A stretch of DNA of 64,000 bases from Achromobacter xylosoxidans A8 (GTDB lineage Bacteria > Pseudomonadota > Gammaproteobacteria > Burkholderiales > Burkholderiaceae_B), in contig NC_014640.1 of the NCBI RefSeq assembly GCF_000165835.1, positions 5,890,001 to 5,954,000 of the forward strand, written 5' to 3'. Every line of letters begins with the position of its first letter. The stretch's first letter is position 1. A program made the position numbers and the translations under genes. Below are positions 56,687 through 64,000 of this stretch, one piece after another. Under the pieces are notes generated by a model, which saw only the letters and a program-made list of their open reading frames with translations, had not been told where the DNA came from and ran no database searches.

Positions 56687-56814
56687 AATTGACCAAATCT
56701 TGCGCCGCTGCTGCATAGGTCACAATTAGGGTTTGCCCAAAGATCCACGCGATGGCTTCGCGGGCAATGCATATCTGTTAAAAAGCCGCCACACCCAGCC
56801 CACTTTCAGCATCC

Positions 56815-57213
56815 ATGTCACACAATCCGCATCACTCGCCCTACAAGAGCACAGGCGGCCTGCGTCGCATCCTCAATGCGCTGCGCTACTCCCTGCAGGG
56901 CCTGAAGGCCGCCATCAAGTACGAGGCGGCTTTCCGCCAGGAACTGGCGCTGGCCGTGCTGATGATTCCGGCCGCGTTCTTCCTCGGCCGAACCACGGTC
57001 GAAGTGTTTTTCCTGATCGGCACGGTAATCATGGTGCTGGCGGTGGAGTTGCTGAATTCCGCCATCGAAGCGCTGGCCGACGCGCTTTCGGTCGAATCGC
57101 ACCCGCTGCTGGGACGCGCCAAGGACCTGGGCAGCGCCGCGGTGATGCTGCTGCTGATCTTCGCCGGGACGGTCTGGGTGGGCGTGGCCATCAGCCGTTT
57201 CGTCATGCATTGA
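56815..57213 (+). CDS. dgkA: Diacylglycerol kinase (prokaryotic DgkA)
   Basis: 132 residues with three membrane segments. The conserved catalytic residues are in EAAFRQE (Glu37 and neighbours) and in the VELLNSAIEALAD helix (Glu78, Asn81, Glu85). It phosphorylates diacylglycerol to phosphatidic acid in the inner membrane, recycling lipid released by envelope glycan synthesis. An N-terminal extension rich in His and Pro is short. It begins the plus-strand group dgkA, ndh, pyrF and lies 172 bases from the GntR gene. Confidence 0.94.
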   Translation: MSHNPHHSPYKSTGGLRRILNALRYSLQGLKAAIKYEAAFRQELALAVLMIPAAFFLGRTTVEVFFLIGTVIMVLAVELLNSAIEALADALSVESHPLLGRAKDLGSAAVMLLLIFAGTVWVGVAISRFVMH

Positions 57214-57262
57214 CACGGCTAGTCATCTCCGGGGAGATGCGCCGCTATTTATACTGGGAACC

Positions 57263-58582
57263 ATGATGCCTAGATCGACGCCCGACTCTTCCGAGCGCAT
57301 TGTCATCGTCGGCGGCGGCGCCGGCGGTCTGGAATTGGCGGCCAAGCTGGGCCGCGTGCATGGCCGGCAACACATCACGCTGGTCGACAGCCGCCCCTTC
57401 CATATCTGGAAACCCTCGCTGCATGAGGCTGCCGCGGGCACCTTGGACATCCACCAGGAAGGCCTGTCCTACCTGATGCTGGCCCATATGAACGGGTTTT
57501 CGTTCGCGCAAGGCCGCCTGGAACAGGTCGACCGCGAGCAACGCCGCATCACCCTGGACGCGGTGAACGACGCGCAGGGCCAGGAAGTCCTGCCGCGCCG
57601 CGAACTGGCCTACGACACCCTGGTGCTGGCGATGGGCAGCACCTCCAATTTCTTCAATACCCCCGGTGCGGCCGAACACGCGGTGACGCTGGACTCGACC
57701 GAAAACGCCGAGCAATTCCGCCTGACCATGCTCAAGGCCATGGCGCTGGTGGACCAGGCCAAGGTGCGCAACCCTTCGGCCCGGCTGGATCTGGTGATCG
57801 TGGGCGGCGGCGCCACCGGCGTCGAACTGGCGGTGGAACTGGTCGAGGCCAGCCACGTGGTCAGCGCCTACGGCCTGCCCAATTTCCAAGCCGAACGCGA
57901 CCTGGCCATCACCCTGGTCGAGGGCGCGCCGCGCATCCTGTCGGCCCTGCCCGAAAAAATCTCAGTGGCGGCCACCAAGCGGCTGACCGAGTTGGGCATC
58001 CGGGTCGAAGCCTCCTGCCGGGTCTCCGAAGTCACGGCCGACAGCGTCAAGACGGCCGATGGCCGCGAATTCCCCGCCCAACTCTGCATGTGGGCCGCCG
58101 GCATCCAGGGTCCGGCCCTGCTGGCCGACCTGGGCCTGCCGCTGAACAAGGTGGGCCAGCTGGAAGTGAACGAGCGCCTGGAAACCGCCGATCCGCACAT
58201 CCTGGCGCTGGGCGACTGCTGCGCCGCGCCCTGGCGCGACGGCCGCAGCGTGCCGGCCCGCGCGCAGGCCGCGCACCAGGAAGCCGACTACCTGGCCAAG
58301 AAGCTCACCGCGCGCCTGCGCCACGCGGCCGAGCCCACCGCGCCCTATGTCTACGAGGACCACGGTTCCCTGGTGTCGCTGGGCCAGGACGCCGGGGTCG
58401 GCAGCCTGATGGGCAAGCTGGCGGGGCGGGGACTGTTCGTAAGCGGTACACTGGCACGCCTGATGTACATGAGCCTGCACCTGATGCACCACAAGGCGGT
58501 GCTCGGCATCTCGCGTACCGCCTCCCTTGCCCTGGCCCGCCTGCTCATGCGGCGCACGCGCCCGCGGGTCAAACTGCACTGA
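57263..58582 (+). CDS. ndh: Type II NADH dehydrogenase (NDH-2)
   Basis: 439 residues, a single-subunit NADH:quinone oxidoreductase. The FAD-binding IVIVGGGAGG motif is near residues 13-22, the NADH-binding VIVGGGATG near residue 175, and an 'ALGDCCA' strand completes the FAD site. The C-terminal stretch is hydrophobic and basic (for example 'MYMSLHLMHHKAVLG' and an arginine-rich tail), as used for peripheral membrane attachment. It oxidises NADH without pumping protons. A GGGAA site precedes the start. It is separated from pyrF by six bases. Confidence 0.93.
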   Translation: MMPRSTPDSSERIVIVGGGAGGLELAAKLGRVHGRQHITLVDSRPFHIWKPSLHEAAAGTLDIHQEGLSYLMLAHMNGFSFAQGRLEQVDREQRRITLDAVNDAQGQEVLPRRELAYDTLVLAMGSTSNFFNTPGAAEHAVTLDSTENAEQFRLTMLKAMALVDQAKVRNPSARLDLVIVGGGATGVELAVELVEASHVVSAYGLPNFQAERDLAITLVEGAPRILSALPEKISVAATKRLTELGIRVEASCRVSEVTADSVKTADGREFPAQLCMWAAGIQGPALLADLGLPLNKVGQLEVNERLETADPHILALGDCCAAPWRDGRSVPARAQAAHQEADYLAKKLTARLRHAAEPTAPYVYEDHGSLVSLGQDAGVGSLMGKLAGRGLFVSGTLARLMYMSLHLMHHKAVLGISRTASLALARLLMRRTRPRVKLH

Positions 58583-58588
58583 ACTCCC

Positions 58589-59407
58589 ATGAATTTCCTG
58601 CAAAAACTCGAACACGCCTGGACCACCAGCAACTCGCTCCTGCAAGTCGGGCTGGATCCCGATCCGCAGCGCTTCCCGCGCGAATTGCAGGACAAGCCGG
58701 ACGCCATCTTCCAGTTCTGCCGCGACATCGTGGACGCCACCGCGCCCTACGCCTGCAGCTTCAAGCCGCAGATCGCCTACTTCGCCGCGCACCGCGCCGA
58801 AGACCAGCTGGAAGCGCTGTGCCAGCACATTCGCGAGAAGCATCCGGACCTGCCCATCGTGCTGGACGCCAAGCGTGGCGACATCGGCTCCACCGCCGAA
58901 AACTATGCCCGCGAAGCCTACGAACGCTACCAGGCGCATGCGCTGACCGTCAGCCCCTACATGGGCCTGGACTCGGTCGAGCCCTACCTGGCGTGGCGCG
59001 ACCGCGGCGTGATCGTGCTGTGCCGCACCTCCAACCCCGGCGGCTCGGACCTGCAATTCCTGAAGATGGACAATGGCGAGCCGCTGTACCTGCACGTCGC
59101 GGGCCTGGTCGCCGACAAATGGAACGCCAACGGCCAGTGCGGCCTGGTGGTGGGCGCGACCTTCCCGAATGAGCTGGCCGCGGTGCGCGAGCGCATCGGC
59201 GACGCGGTGCCCCTGCTGGTGCCGGGCATCGGCGCCCAGGGCGGCGACATCACCGCCACCGTGAACGCAGGCGCCAACGCGGCCCGCAGCGGCATGATGA
59301 TCAACTCTTCCCGCGCCATCATCTACGCCAGCGGCGGCGACGACTGGCGCGAAGCCGCCGGCACGGCGGCCAAGGGCTTGCGCGACGCGATCAACGCGGT
59401 GCGCTGA
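58589..59407 (+). CDS. pyrF: Orotidine 5'-phosphate decarboxylase (type 2)
   Basis: 272 residues, the length of the longer type 2 enzymes. The catalytic DAKRGDIG motif has Lys95 and the Asp pair, GLDPDP lies near the N-terminus, and VVGATFP and PGIGAQGG segments form the phosphate-binding end of the barrel. It performs the last step of UMP synthesis in the cytoplasm. The start overlaps no other gene and follows ndh directly, so it may be co-transcribed. Confidence 0.96.
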   Translation: MNFLQKLEHAWTTSNSLLQVGLDPDPQRFPRELQDKPDAIFQFCRDIVDATAPYACSFKPQIAYFAAHRAEDQLEALCQHIREKHPDLPIVLDAKRGDIGSTAENYAREAYERYQAHALTVSPYMGLDSVEPYLAWRDRGVIVLCRTSNPGGSDLQFLKMDNGEPLYLHVAGLVADKWNANGQCGLVVGATFPNELAAVRERIGDAVPLLVPGIGAQGGDITATVNAGANAARSGMMINSSRAIIYASGGDDWREAAGTAAKGLRDAINAVR

Positions 59408-59413
59408 TCCGGC

Positions 59414-59430
59414 GGGGGTCTTGCACCCCC
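59414..59430. terminator. Hairpin between convergent pyrF and pncC
   Basis: GGGGGT-CTTGC-ACCCCC forms a six-base-pair stem with a five-base loop, seven bases after the pyrF stop and 20 bases from the pncC stop. It lacks a clear U-run in either direction, so it may only assist termination. Confidence 0.4.
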
Positions 59431-59449
59431 AGCCGCGGAAATCCTTACT

Positions 59450-60016
59450 TCAGCGCCGGTTGACCGGCGCTCCCAACAACTCCAGCAGGCCACGCAGCGC
59501 GTAATCCACCGCTGCCTGACGCACTTGCGCGCGGTCGCCCGGGAACACATGCGTGACGGCGCGGCTGCTGATGCCCTCGCCCGCACGCAGCGCGAAACCG
59601 AAGCACACCATGCCCACCGGCTTGCCGGGTGTGGCCCCGCCAGGACCGGCAATGCCGGTCGTCGATACCGCCACATGCGCAGCGGGGGACGCCAACAGCA
59701 CGCCATTGGCCATCTCCAGCGCCACCGGTTCGCTGACGGCGCCGAAGTGGTGCAAGGCGTCGGGCGACACGTCCAGCTCGGAGACCTTGGCTTCGTTGCT
59801 GTAGGTGACGAAGCCGCGCTCGAACCAGTCGCTGGACCCCGCCACCGCGGTCATCGCGCCGGCCAGCAGGCCGCCGGTGCAGGATTCGGCCGTGCCCAGC
59901 ATCCAACCCTTGCGCCGCAGCGTTTCGCCCAGCCTTTCGGCCAGCGCCAGCGACGTGGCCTGCGCCAGTTGCCCGGCCGACAGATTCGGCTGGCTGCCTT
60001 CTTGTTGTCCGCTCAT
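59450..60016 (-). CDS. pncC: Nicotinamide-nucleotide amidohydrolase, CinA C-terminal domain (PncC)
   Basis: 188 residues with the family motif AESCTGGLLAG (Ser nucleophile region, about residues 43-53) and TGIAGPGG (about 121-128). It hydrolyses nicotinamide mononucleotide to nicotinate mononucleotide in the NAD+ salvage cycle. The domain is stand-alone, as in many proteobacteria, without the N-terminal CinA part. Its ATG overlaps the TGA of pgpA (ATGA), so the two are translationally coupled. Confidence 0.94.
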   Translation of the reverse strand: MSGQQEGSQPNLSAGQLAQATSLALAERLGETLRRKGWMLGTAESCTGGLLAGAMTAVAGSSDWFERGFVTYSNEAKVSELDVSPDALHHFGAVSEPVALEMANGVLLASPAAHVAVSTTGIAGPGGATPGKPVGMVCFGFALRAGEGISSRAVTHVFPGDRAQVRQAAVDYALRGLLELLGAPVNRR

Positions 60017-60549
60017 CCCAAGACTCCAGTGCGCACGACCAGCGCCATGACCAGCAAGGCGTATGCGGCCGCCACGATATCGTCCCACATCACGCCGAAA
60101 CCGCCCTTGATGTGGGCGTCGAAGAACTTGATGGGAGGCGGCTTGACGATGTCGAACGTGCGGAACAGCACGAACGCCAGCGCCTGCGACAACCAGCCCG
60201 CTGGCGTCAGCCAGAGCACCAGCCAGAACGCCACCATCTCGTCCCAGACCATTCCGACATGATCCGACTGCTGGAGTTCACGGCCGACGCGATGGCAGGC
60301 CCAGCATCCGTACAAAAAAGCCAGCGCCAGGAACACGCCGATTGCCAGGTCCGATGCGGCGGGCGCGGCGGCGACCCAGATCGCCCAGGCCAGCAGCGTG
60401 CCCCAGGTGCCCGAAGCCGGCCGGATCAGGCCGCTGCCGAAGCCGAAGGCAATGAGCCTCCCCGGATCCCGGCAGACCCAGGACAACGGCGGATATGCGG
60501 TCCGGGCGCGGTCGCGCATGGAGGTGGGACGATTGTCGGTCGCGGACAT
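60013..60549 (-). CDS. pgpA: Phosphatidylglycerophosphatase A
   Basis: 178 residues with several membrane segments and the family signature FRTFDIVKPPPI (near residue 137) plus 'GFGSGLIRPASGTWGT' near the N-terminal third. It dephosphorylates phosphatidylglycerophosphate to phosphatidylglycerol at the inner membrane. It lies between thiL and pncC, the order common in beta-proteobacteria. The stop overlaps the pncC start by four bases. The first ~20 residues are charged; a start at 60519 (second Met) is possible. Confidence 0.94.
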   Translation of the reverse strand: MSATDNRPTSMRDRARTAYPPLSWVCRDPGRLIAFGFGSGLIRPASGTWGTLLAWAIWVAAAPAASDLAIGVFLALAFLYGCWACHRVGRELQQSDHVGMVWDEMVAFWLVLWLTPAGWLSQALAFVLFRTFDIVKPPPIKFFDAHIKGGFGVMWDDIVAAAYALLVMALVVRTGVLG

Positions 60550-60575
60550 GGGGGTGAGGGTTGGAATGCGGCGGA

Positions 60576-61541
60576 TCAGGCCGCGGGAAAGTGATCGAAA
60601 CCCGCCGGCAGCTCGGCCAGGGGCTGGCCCTGGCTGTCCAGCACGGACAGGCCGGGCTGCGCCTGGGTCTGCCCCACGCGGGTGACGCGCGCGCCGGCCG
60701 ACGCCGCCGCGGCCAGCACGGCCTCGCGCCGGGAGACGGGCGCGGTGAAGCATAGCTGGTAGACGTCGCCACCGCCCAGCACCGCGCGGCGCAGCGGCGC
60801 ATCTTCCAGGGACGCCAGGGCGGCTGCCACGGGCATCTGCGCGTAATGCAGCGTGGCGCCCACGCGGCTGGCGGCCAGGATGTGGCCCAGGTCCTGCAGC
60901 AGGCCGTCGGAGAGGTCAATGGCGGCATGGGCGACGCCGCGCAGCGCCAGGCCCAGCGCCACCTGGGGCTGCGGCCATTCGAGGGCGCCACGGGTCGCCG
61001 CGAGCAGCGCCGGGTTGGCGGGGTACTGCCCGTCCAGCAGGCGGTAGGCGACGTCAGCCGCCCCCAGTTCGCCCGATACCCAGATGTCGTCCCCAGCGCG
61101 CGCGCCGTCGCGGCGCAAGGCCTGCCCGGCGGGTACTGCGCCGAACACGGTGACGCTGATGGCAAGGTCATGCGCGCTGCGGGTGGTGTCGCCGCCGATC
61201 AGCGGGCAGTCGTGAGCGCCGGCCAACGCATGGAAGCCTTCGGCGAACGCCGCCAGCCAGGGCTCGTCCAGCCGCGGCAAGGCCAGGCCCAGCACGCAGC
61301 CGATGGGACGGGCGCCCATGGCGGCCAGGTCGGACAAGTTCACCGCCAGGGCCTTGTGTCCCAGCGACTTCGGATCGACATCGGGAAAGAAATGGCGGCC
61401 TTCCAGCAGCAGGTCCGTGCTGGTAGCCACCTGCTCGCCGGGCGGGACCGGGAACAGGGCGCAATCATCGCCCACGCCCAGCAGGCCGGCAGGCGCCGCG
61501 CGGGTGAAATAGCGCGCGATCAAATCAAATTCGGACGCCAA
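60576..61541 (-). CDS. thiL: Thiamine-monophosphate kinase
   Basis: 321 residues. Motifs of ThiL are in order: GVGDDCA, STDLLLEGRHF, the NLSDLAAMGA segment, GGDTT, and DLSDGLLQDLGHI. It phosphorylates thiamine monophosphate to thiamine diphosphate. No ATG lies near the conserved N-terminus; TTG at 61541 has a GGAG six bases upstream and gives the family's usual length. The gene lies 26 bases before pgpA and 235 bases after nusB, with a repeat-like element in the gap. Confidence 0.92.
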   Translation of the reverse strand: MASEFDLIARYFTRAAPAGLLGVGDDCALFPVPPGEQVATSTDLLLEGRHFFPDVDPKSLGHKALAVNLSDLAAMGARPIGCVLGLALPRLDEPWLAAFAEGFHALAGAHDCPLIGGDTTRSAHDLAISVTVFGAVPAGQALRRDGARAGDDIWVSGELGAADVAYRLLDGQYPANPALLAATRGALEWPQPQVALGLALRGVAHAAIDLSDGLLQDLGHILAASRVGATLHYAQMPVAAALASLEDAPLRRAVLGGGDVYQLCFTAPVSRREAVLAAAASAGARVTRVGQTQAQPGLSVLDSQGQPLAELPAGFDHFPAA

Positions 61542-61584
61542 GGCAACTCCGCAGTCCGGCGCAGCTGGCCGGCATTGAAACCAC

Positions 61585-61601
61585 GGGGGCTTGCCGCCCC
61601 C
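61585..61601. terminator. GC hairpin between nusB and thiL
   Basis: GGGGGC-TTGCC-GCCCCC forms a six-base-pair stem with a five-base loop. On the minus strand it follows nusB by about 175 bases and is followed by GTGGTTTC, a weak T-run. It lies only 44 bases ahead of the thiL start, so it could be a terminator, an attenuator, or simply part of the palindromic intergenic region. Confidence 0.35.
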
Positions 61602-61704
61602 ACAAATCATGCGGCGCGCCCCGCAATCAGGAAGAAACCCCAACCCACACCTCGCGCGGCAAGACCTCGCGGCAAGAAACAGGTACCCCCCCAATCCGGG
61701 CCGC

Positions 61705-61764
61705 GCGGATCCGGCTCCGCCGGTCCGCAGCGGCGCCCCCCTGGGGGGGAAGCGCGCAGCGCTT
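61705..61764. repeat. Composite palindromic intergenic element
   Basis: Three adjoining self-complementary blocks: a GCGGA...TCCGC hairpin with inner CCGG pairs (61705-61729), CCCCCC-T-GGGGGG (around 61736-61748), and AAGCGC-GCA-GCGCTT (61750-61764), ending in a run of Gs. Clusters of this look are common between genes in Bordetella, Achromobacter and relatives and behave like dispersed repeats. Only one copy is present in this window, so repeat status rests on general recollection. Confidence 0.45.
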
Positions 61765-61776
61765 CGGGGGGGGAGA

Positions 61777-62271
61777 CTACCTCTTGTTGACTTCGTTCGC
61801 GCGCACGTCGGCCGCCAGCTTGTCCAGCACGCCGTTGACGAACTTGAAGCCGTCGGTGCCGCCGAACGACTTGGCCAGTTCGACGGCTTCATTGATGGCG
61901 ACCTTGTACGGCACTTCGACGTGATGGATCAGTTCGAAGCTGCCGATCAGCAGGATGCCATGCTCGACAGGCGACAGTTCGGCCAGCGGACGGTCGACAT
62001 AGGGCGTGAAACGCTGGCGCAACGCGGGCGCTTCGCGCAGCACGCCATGCAGCAAGGTCTTGAACCACTGCGCGTCGGCCTCGGAAAAGTCCTCGGTGTC
62101 GCGCAGATGGGCGTCGATCTCGCCGGCGTCCTGCGTGCCTTCGCCGCCACGCAGCAGCCACGCGTACACGCCCTGCAGGGCGAACTCGCGGGCGCGGCGG
62201 CGCGCGCTGCGCGCGTTGGCGCGGGCTTGCGCCGCGCTATCAGCGCTGGTCGTCGTCTTCTTCGTCGTCAA
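61777..62271 (-). CDS. nusB: Transcription antitermination factor NusB
   Basis: 164 residues. The all-helical NusB domain begins with the [18 protein letters not shown] helix (about 24-41) and ends with the [19 protein letters not shown] helix. NusB with NusE binds boxA RNA for rRNA antitermination. The start is TTG at 62271, inside the end of ribH (32-base overlap); no ATG lies between it and the conserved helix. The Thr/Lys-rich first residues come from the same repetitive DNA that encodes the acidic tail of RibH in another frame. Confidence 0.92.
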   Translation of the reverse strand: MTTKKTTTSADSAAQARANARSARRRAREFALQGVYAWLLRGGEGTQDAGEIDAHLRDTEDFSEADAQWFKTLLHGVLREAPALRQRFTPYVDRPLAELSPVEHGILLIGSFELIHHVEVPYKVAINEAVELAKSFGGTDGFKFVNGVLDKLAADVRANEVNKR

Positions 62272-62770
62272 AATCTTCGTCCTCGTCTTCGTCGTCTTCG
62301 TCTTCTTCCTCGGGTTCCAGGGCCGCCACCAGGTTGGCCATTTCAACGGCCACCTGGGCGCAATCGCGGCCCTTGCCGGCGGCGCGCGCCTGCGCCTGCT
62401 CGTCGGTGTCGACGGTCAGCACGCCATTGGCGACGGGGATGCCGGTTTCCAGGGAAATACGGGTGATTGCAGTGGCCATTTCATTGCTGACCACTTCAAA
62501 GTGATAGGTCTCGCCGCGGATGACCGCGCCCAGCGCGATCAGGGCGTCGAATTCAAACGTTTCGGCCATGTGGGACAGGGCCACGCCCAGTTCCAGGGCG
62601 CCCGGAACGGTGGCGACCATCACGTCGCGCTCGTCCACGCCCAGTTCGGCCAGTTCCTTCAGGCACGCTTCGAGTTCGGCCTGGCCGATTTCCTCGTTGA
62701 AGCGGGCGCGTACGATGCCGATGTGCAGCCCTTCGCCGTTCAGGTCGGGGGTAAGGATGTAAGGGTTCAT
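62240..62770 (-). CDS. ribH: 6,7-dimethyl-8-ribityllumazine synthase with acidic tail
   Basis: 176 residues. The lumazine synthase core (about residues 8-150) has '[12 protein letters not shown]', the substrate-binding 'VPGALELG' loop, the '[16 protein letters not shown]' segment with the catalytic histidine, and '[11 protein letters not shown]'. The last 25 or so residues are almost only Glu and Asp, an extension absent from most RibH proteins. It condenses the ribityl-uracil and the butanone phosphate made by RibB. It lies between ribB and nusB and overlaps nusB. Confidence 0.95.
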   Translation of the reverse strand: MNPYILTPDLNGEGLHIGIVRARFNEEIGQAELEACLKELAELGVDERDVMVATVPGALELGVALSHMAETFEFDALIALGAVIRGETYHFEVVSNEMATAITRISLETGIPVANGVLTVDTDEQAQARAAGKGRDCAQVAVEMANLVAALEPEEEDEDDEDEDEDFDDEEDDDQR

Positions 62771-62780
62771 ATGTCGGCCT

Positions 62781-63965
62781 TCAGTGTGTTGCGGGAGTAT
62801 TCGGAGGGTCGCAATCGTAACCCGTAATGGTGAGCGAGAAGCCCGCCATGCTGGGCATCTTGCGCGGCCGGGCCAGCAGCTTCATCTGGCCCACGTTCAG
62901 GTCACGCAGAATCTGGGCGCCTATCCCGTAGGTACGCAGGCCGTAACGGTCGGCGTTGGCGGGGTTGGCCTGGGCCTTCGGGTCATTCCAGCCGGCAATC
63001 TGGCCGAACAGGTGCTCCGTGGACGACTGGCAATTCATCAGCACCAGCACCCCGGCAGGCGCAGCCGCAATCGCTTGCAGGGCCTGCGCCACGCCCCAGC
63101 TGTGCGGGCTGGCGCCGGTGTCCAGCACGTCCAGCACGGAGGCCGGTTCGTGCACGCGCACCAGCGTTTCGGCATCGGGAGTCACGTTACCATGCACCAG
63201 CGCCAAATGGGCGGAGCCGGTGGCGGCGTCTTCGTAGGCCACGGCCTCGAACTCGCCCCAGGCCGTCTGCATGGTGCGCTTGCCCACGCGCTTGACGATG
63301 GATTCGTGTTCGCTGCGGTACTGGATCAGGTCGGCGATGGTGCCGATCTTCAGGCCGTGCTCGCGGGCGAACTGCACCAGGTCCGGCAGGCGGGCCATGG
63401 TGCCGTCGGGCTTGAGGATTTCACAGATCACGGCGGCGGGCGTCAGGCCGGCCATGGCGGTCAGGTCGCAGCCTGCCTCGGTGTGGCCGGCGCGCACCAG
63501 CACGCCGCCGGGCACCGCGCGCACCGGGAAGATGTGGCCGGGCTGGACCAGGTCCGAGGGCTTGGCGTCGCGCGCCACCGCCACCTGGATGGTGCGGGCG
63601 CGGTCGGCGGCCGAAATACCGGTCTCGACGCCTTCGGCGGCCTCGATGGACTGGGTGAAGTTGGTGCCGTAGCGCGTGCCGTTGCGGGCCGCCATCAGGG
63701 GCAGGTCCAGCTGGCGGCAGCGCTCTTCGGTCAGGGTCAGGCAAACCAGGCCGCGGCCATGGGTCACCATGAAGTTGATGGCTTCGGGCGTGACGAATTC
63801 GGCGGCCATGACCAGGTCGCCCTCGTTTTCACGGTCTTCCTCGTCAACCAGGATGACGATGCGGCCGGCGCGCAGCTCGGCGATGATTTCGGCAACCGAA
63901 GCGATACCGAAGGATTCCGGCTCGGAGCCGGGCAAGGGGGACAACTGGACGGACATGGCGGGCAC
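62781..63965 (-). CDS. ribB: 3,4-dihydroxy-2-butanone 4-phosphate synthase with degenerate GTP cyclohydrolase II domain
   Basis: 394 residues. The N-terminal 205 residues are a complete DHBP synthase: [11 protein letters not shown] (acidic loop near residue 42), HGRGLVCL, the '[12 protein letters not shown]' segment and the closing 'HTEAGCDL' metal site. The C-terminal half has the GTP cyclohydrolase II fold (for example [14 protein letters not shown]), but the zinc-binding cysteines of GSxRCDC are absent ([11 protein letters not shown] instead). Only the DHBP synthase activity is expected; a separate RibA should exist elsewhere. A start at 63956 is also possible. ribH follows ten bases on. 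Confidence 0.93.
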   Translation of the reverse strand: MPAMSVQLSPLPGSEPESFGIASVAEIIAELRAGRIVILVDEEDRENEGDLVMAAEFVTPEAINFMVTHGRGLVCLTLTEERCRQLDLPLMAARNGTRYGTNFTQSIEAAEGVETGISAADRARTIQVAVARDAKPSDLVQPGHIFPVRAVPGGVLVRAGHTEAGCDLTAMAGLTPAAVICEILKPDGTMARLPDLVQFAREHGLKIGTIADLIQYRSEHESIVKRVGKRTMQTAWGEFEAVAYEDAATGSAHLALVHGNVTPDAETLVRVHEPASVLDVLDTGASPHSWGVAQALQAIAAAPAGVLVLMNCQSSTEHLFGQIAGWNDPKAQANPANADRYGLRTYGIGAQILRDLNVGQMKLLARPRKMPSMAGFSLTITGYDCDPPNTPATH

Positions 63966-64000
63966 GTAAACCAGGCGGGAAAGCCCGGATTTTACCGCCC

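Noticed and set aside
63966..64000. FMN riboswitch before ribB
   Set aside because: Only 35 bases upstream are in the window and none of the conserved RFN-element sequence is visible, so it cannot be judged.

Overview
The window looks like the chromosome of a beta-proteobacterium, most likely Burkholderiales/Alcaligenaceae (Achromobacter- or Bordetella-like). This is inferred from gene content: three orphan Bug/TctC periplasmic binding proteins, a groESL operon led by a CIRCE element, a ribB-ribH-nusB-thiL-pgpA core block, many LysR/GntR regulators beside small catabolic operons, and strongly GC-biased codon use. No rRNA, tRNA, CRISPR array, prophage or intact insertion sequence was seen.

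Layout. 1-4.3 kb: an iron-uptake unit on the minus strand (TonB-dependent siderophore receptor behind a candidate Fur box, DUF3325, DUF3649, and a PepSY membrane protein cut by the window edge). 4.4-5.2 kb: a scar holding the C-terminal tail of a second TonB receptor and a LysR effector domain without its helix-turn-helix. 5.2-11.3 kb: a minus-strand operon (aminotransferase, ThDP enzyme, Bug protein, M20 deacylase) divergent from a LysR gene. Together these could import an N-acyl amino acid, deacylate it, transaminate it and act on the 2-oxo acid.

12.1-22 kb: a GntR/FCD regulator and a run of plus-strand genes (Bug protein, M81/MlrC-type peptidase, S1P-lyase-like PLP enzyme, PotABCD-like ABC importer), followed by an oppositely oriented arginase-family gene. 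Two near-identical promoter/operator elements built on TGTGATCACA precede the first and third of these genes, so the stretch is probably one regulon. 22-31.4 kb: MFS and EamA transporters, a diguanylate cyclase, a group of poorly known genes including a SUKH/SMI1 protein, an epoxide hydrolase divergent from an Rrf2 regulator across a perfect palindrome, and a third Bug gene. 31.7-39.7 kb: a DHA2 efflux pump with divergent LysR, groES-groEL, a YihY membrane protein, and MarR, AraC and GNAT genes.

39.8-44.5 kb: the nba-type genes taking 3-hydroxyanthranilate to 2-aminomuconate and on to its deamination product (dioxygenase, decarboxylase, semialdehyde dehydrogenase, deaminase, with an internal LysR). 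44.5-56.6 kb: an 11-gene minus-strand sugar-acid operon (GntR, polyol-type dehydrogenase, DctPQM TRAP transporter, SDR, FAH-type hydrolase, UxaA, ManD, mannitol-dehydrogenase-type oxidoreductase, LDH2-type dehydrogenase). It holds no KDG kinase or KDPG aldolase; an SDR/diketo-acid-hydrolase pair sits in their place. 56.8-64 kb: housekeeping genes dgkA, ndh and pyrF on the plus strand, then pncC, pgpA, thiL, nusB, ribH and ribB on the minus strand with overlapping or closely packed genes.

Functional names come from motifs and family knowledge; no database search was possible. Pathway assignments are inference unless stated otherwise.
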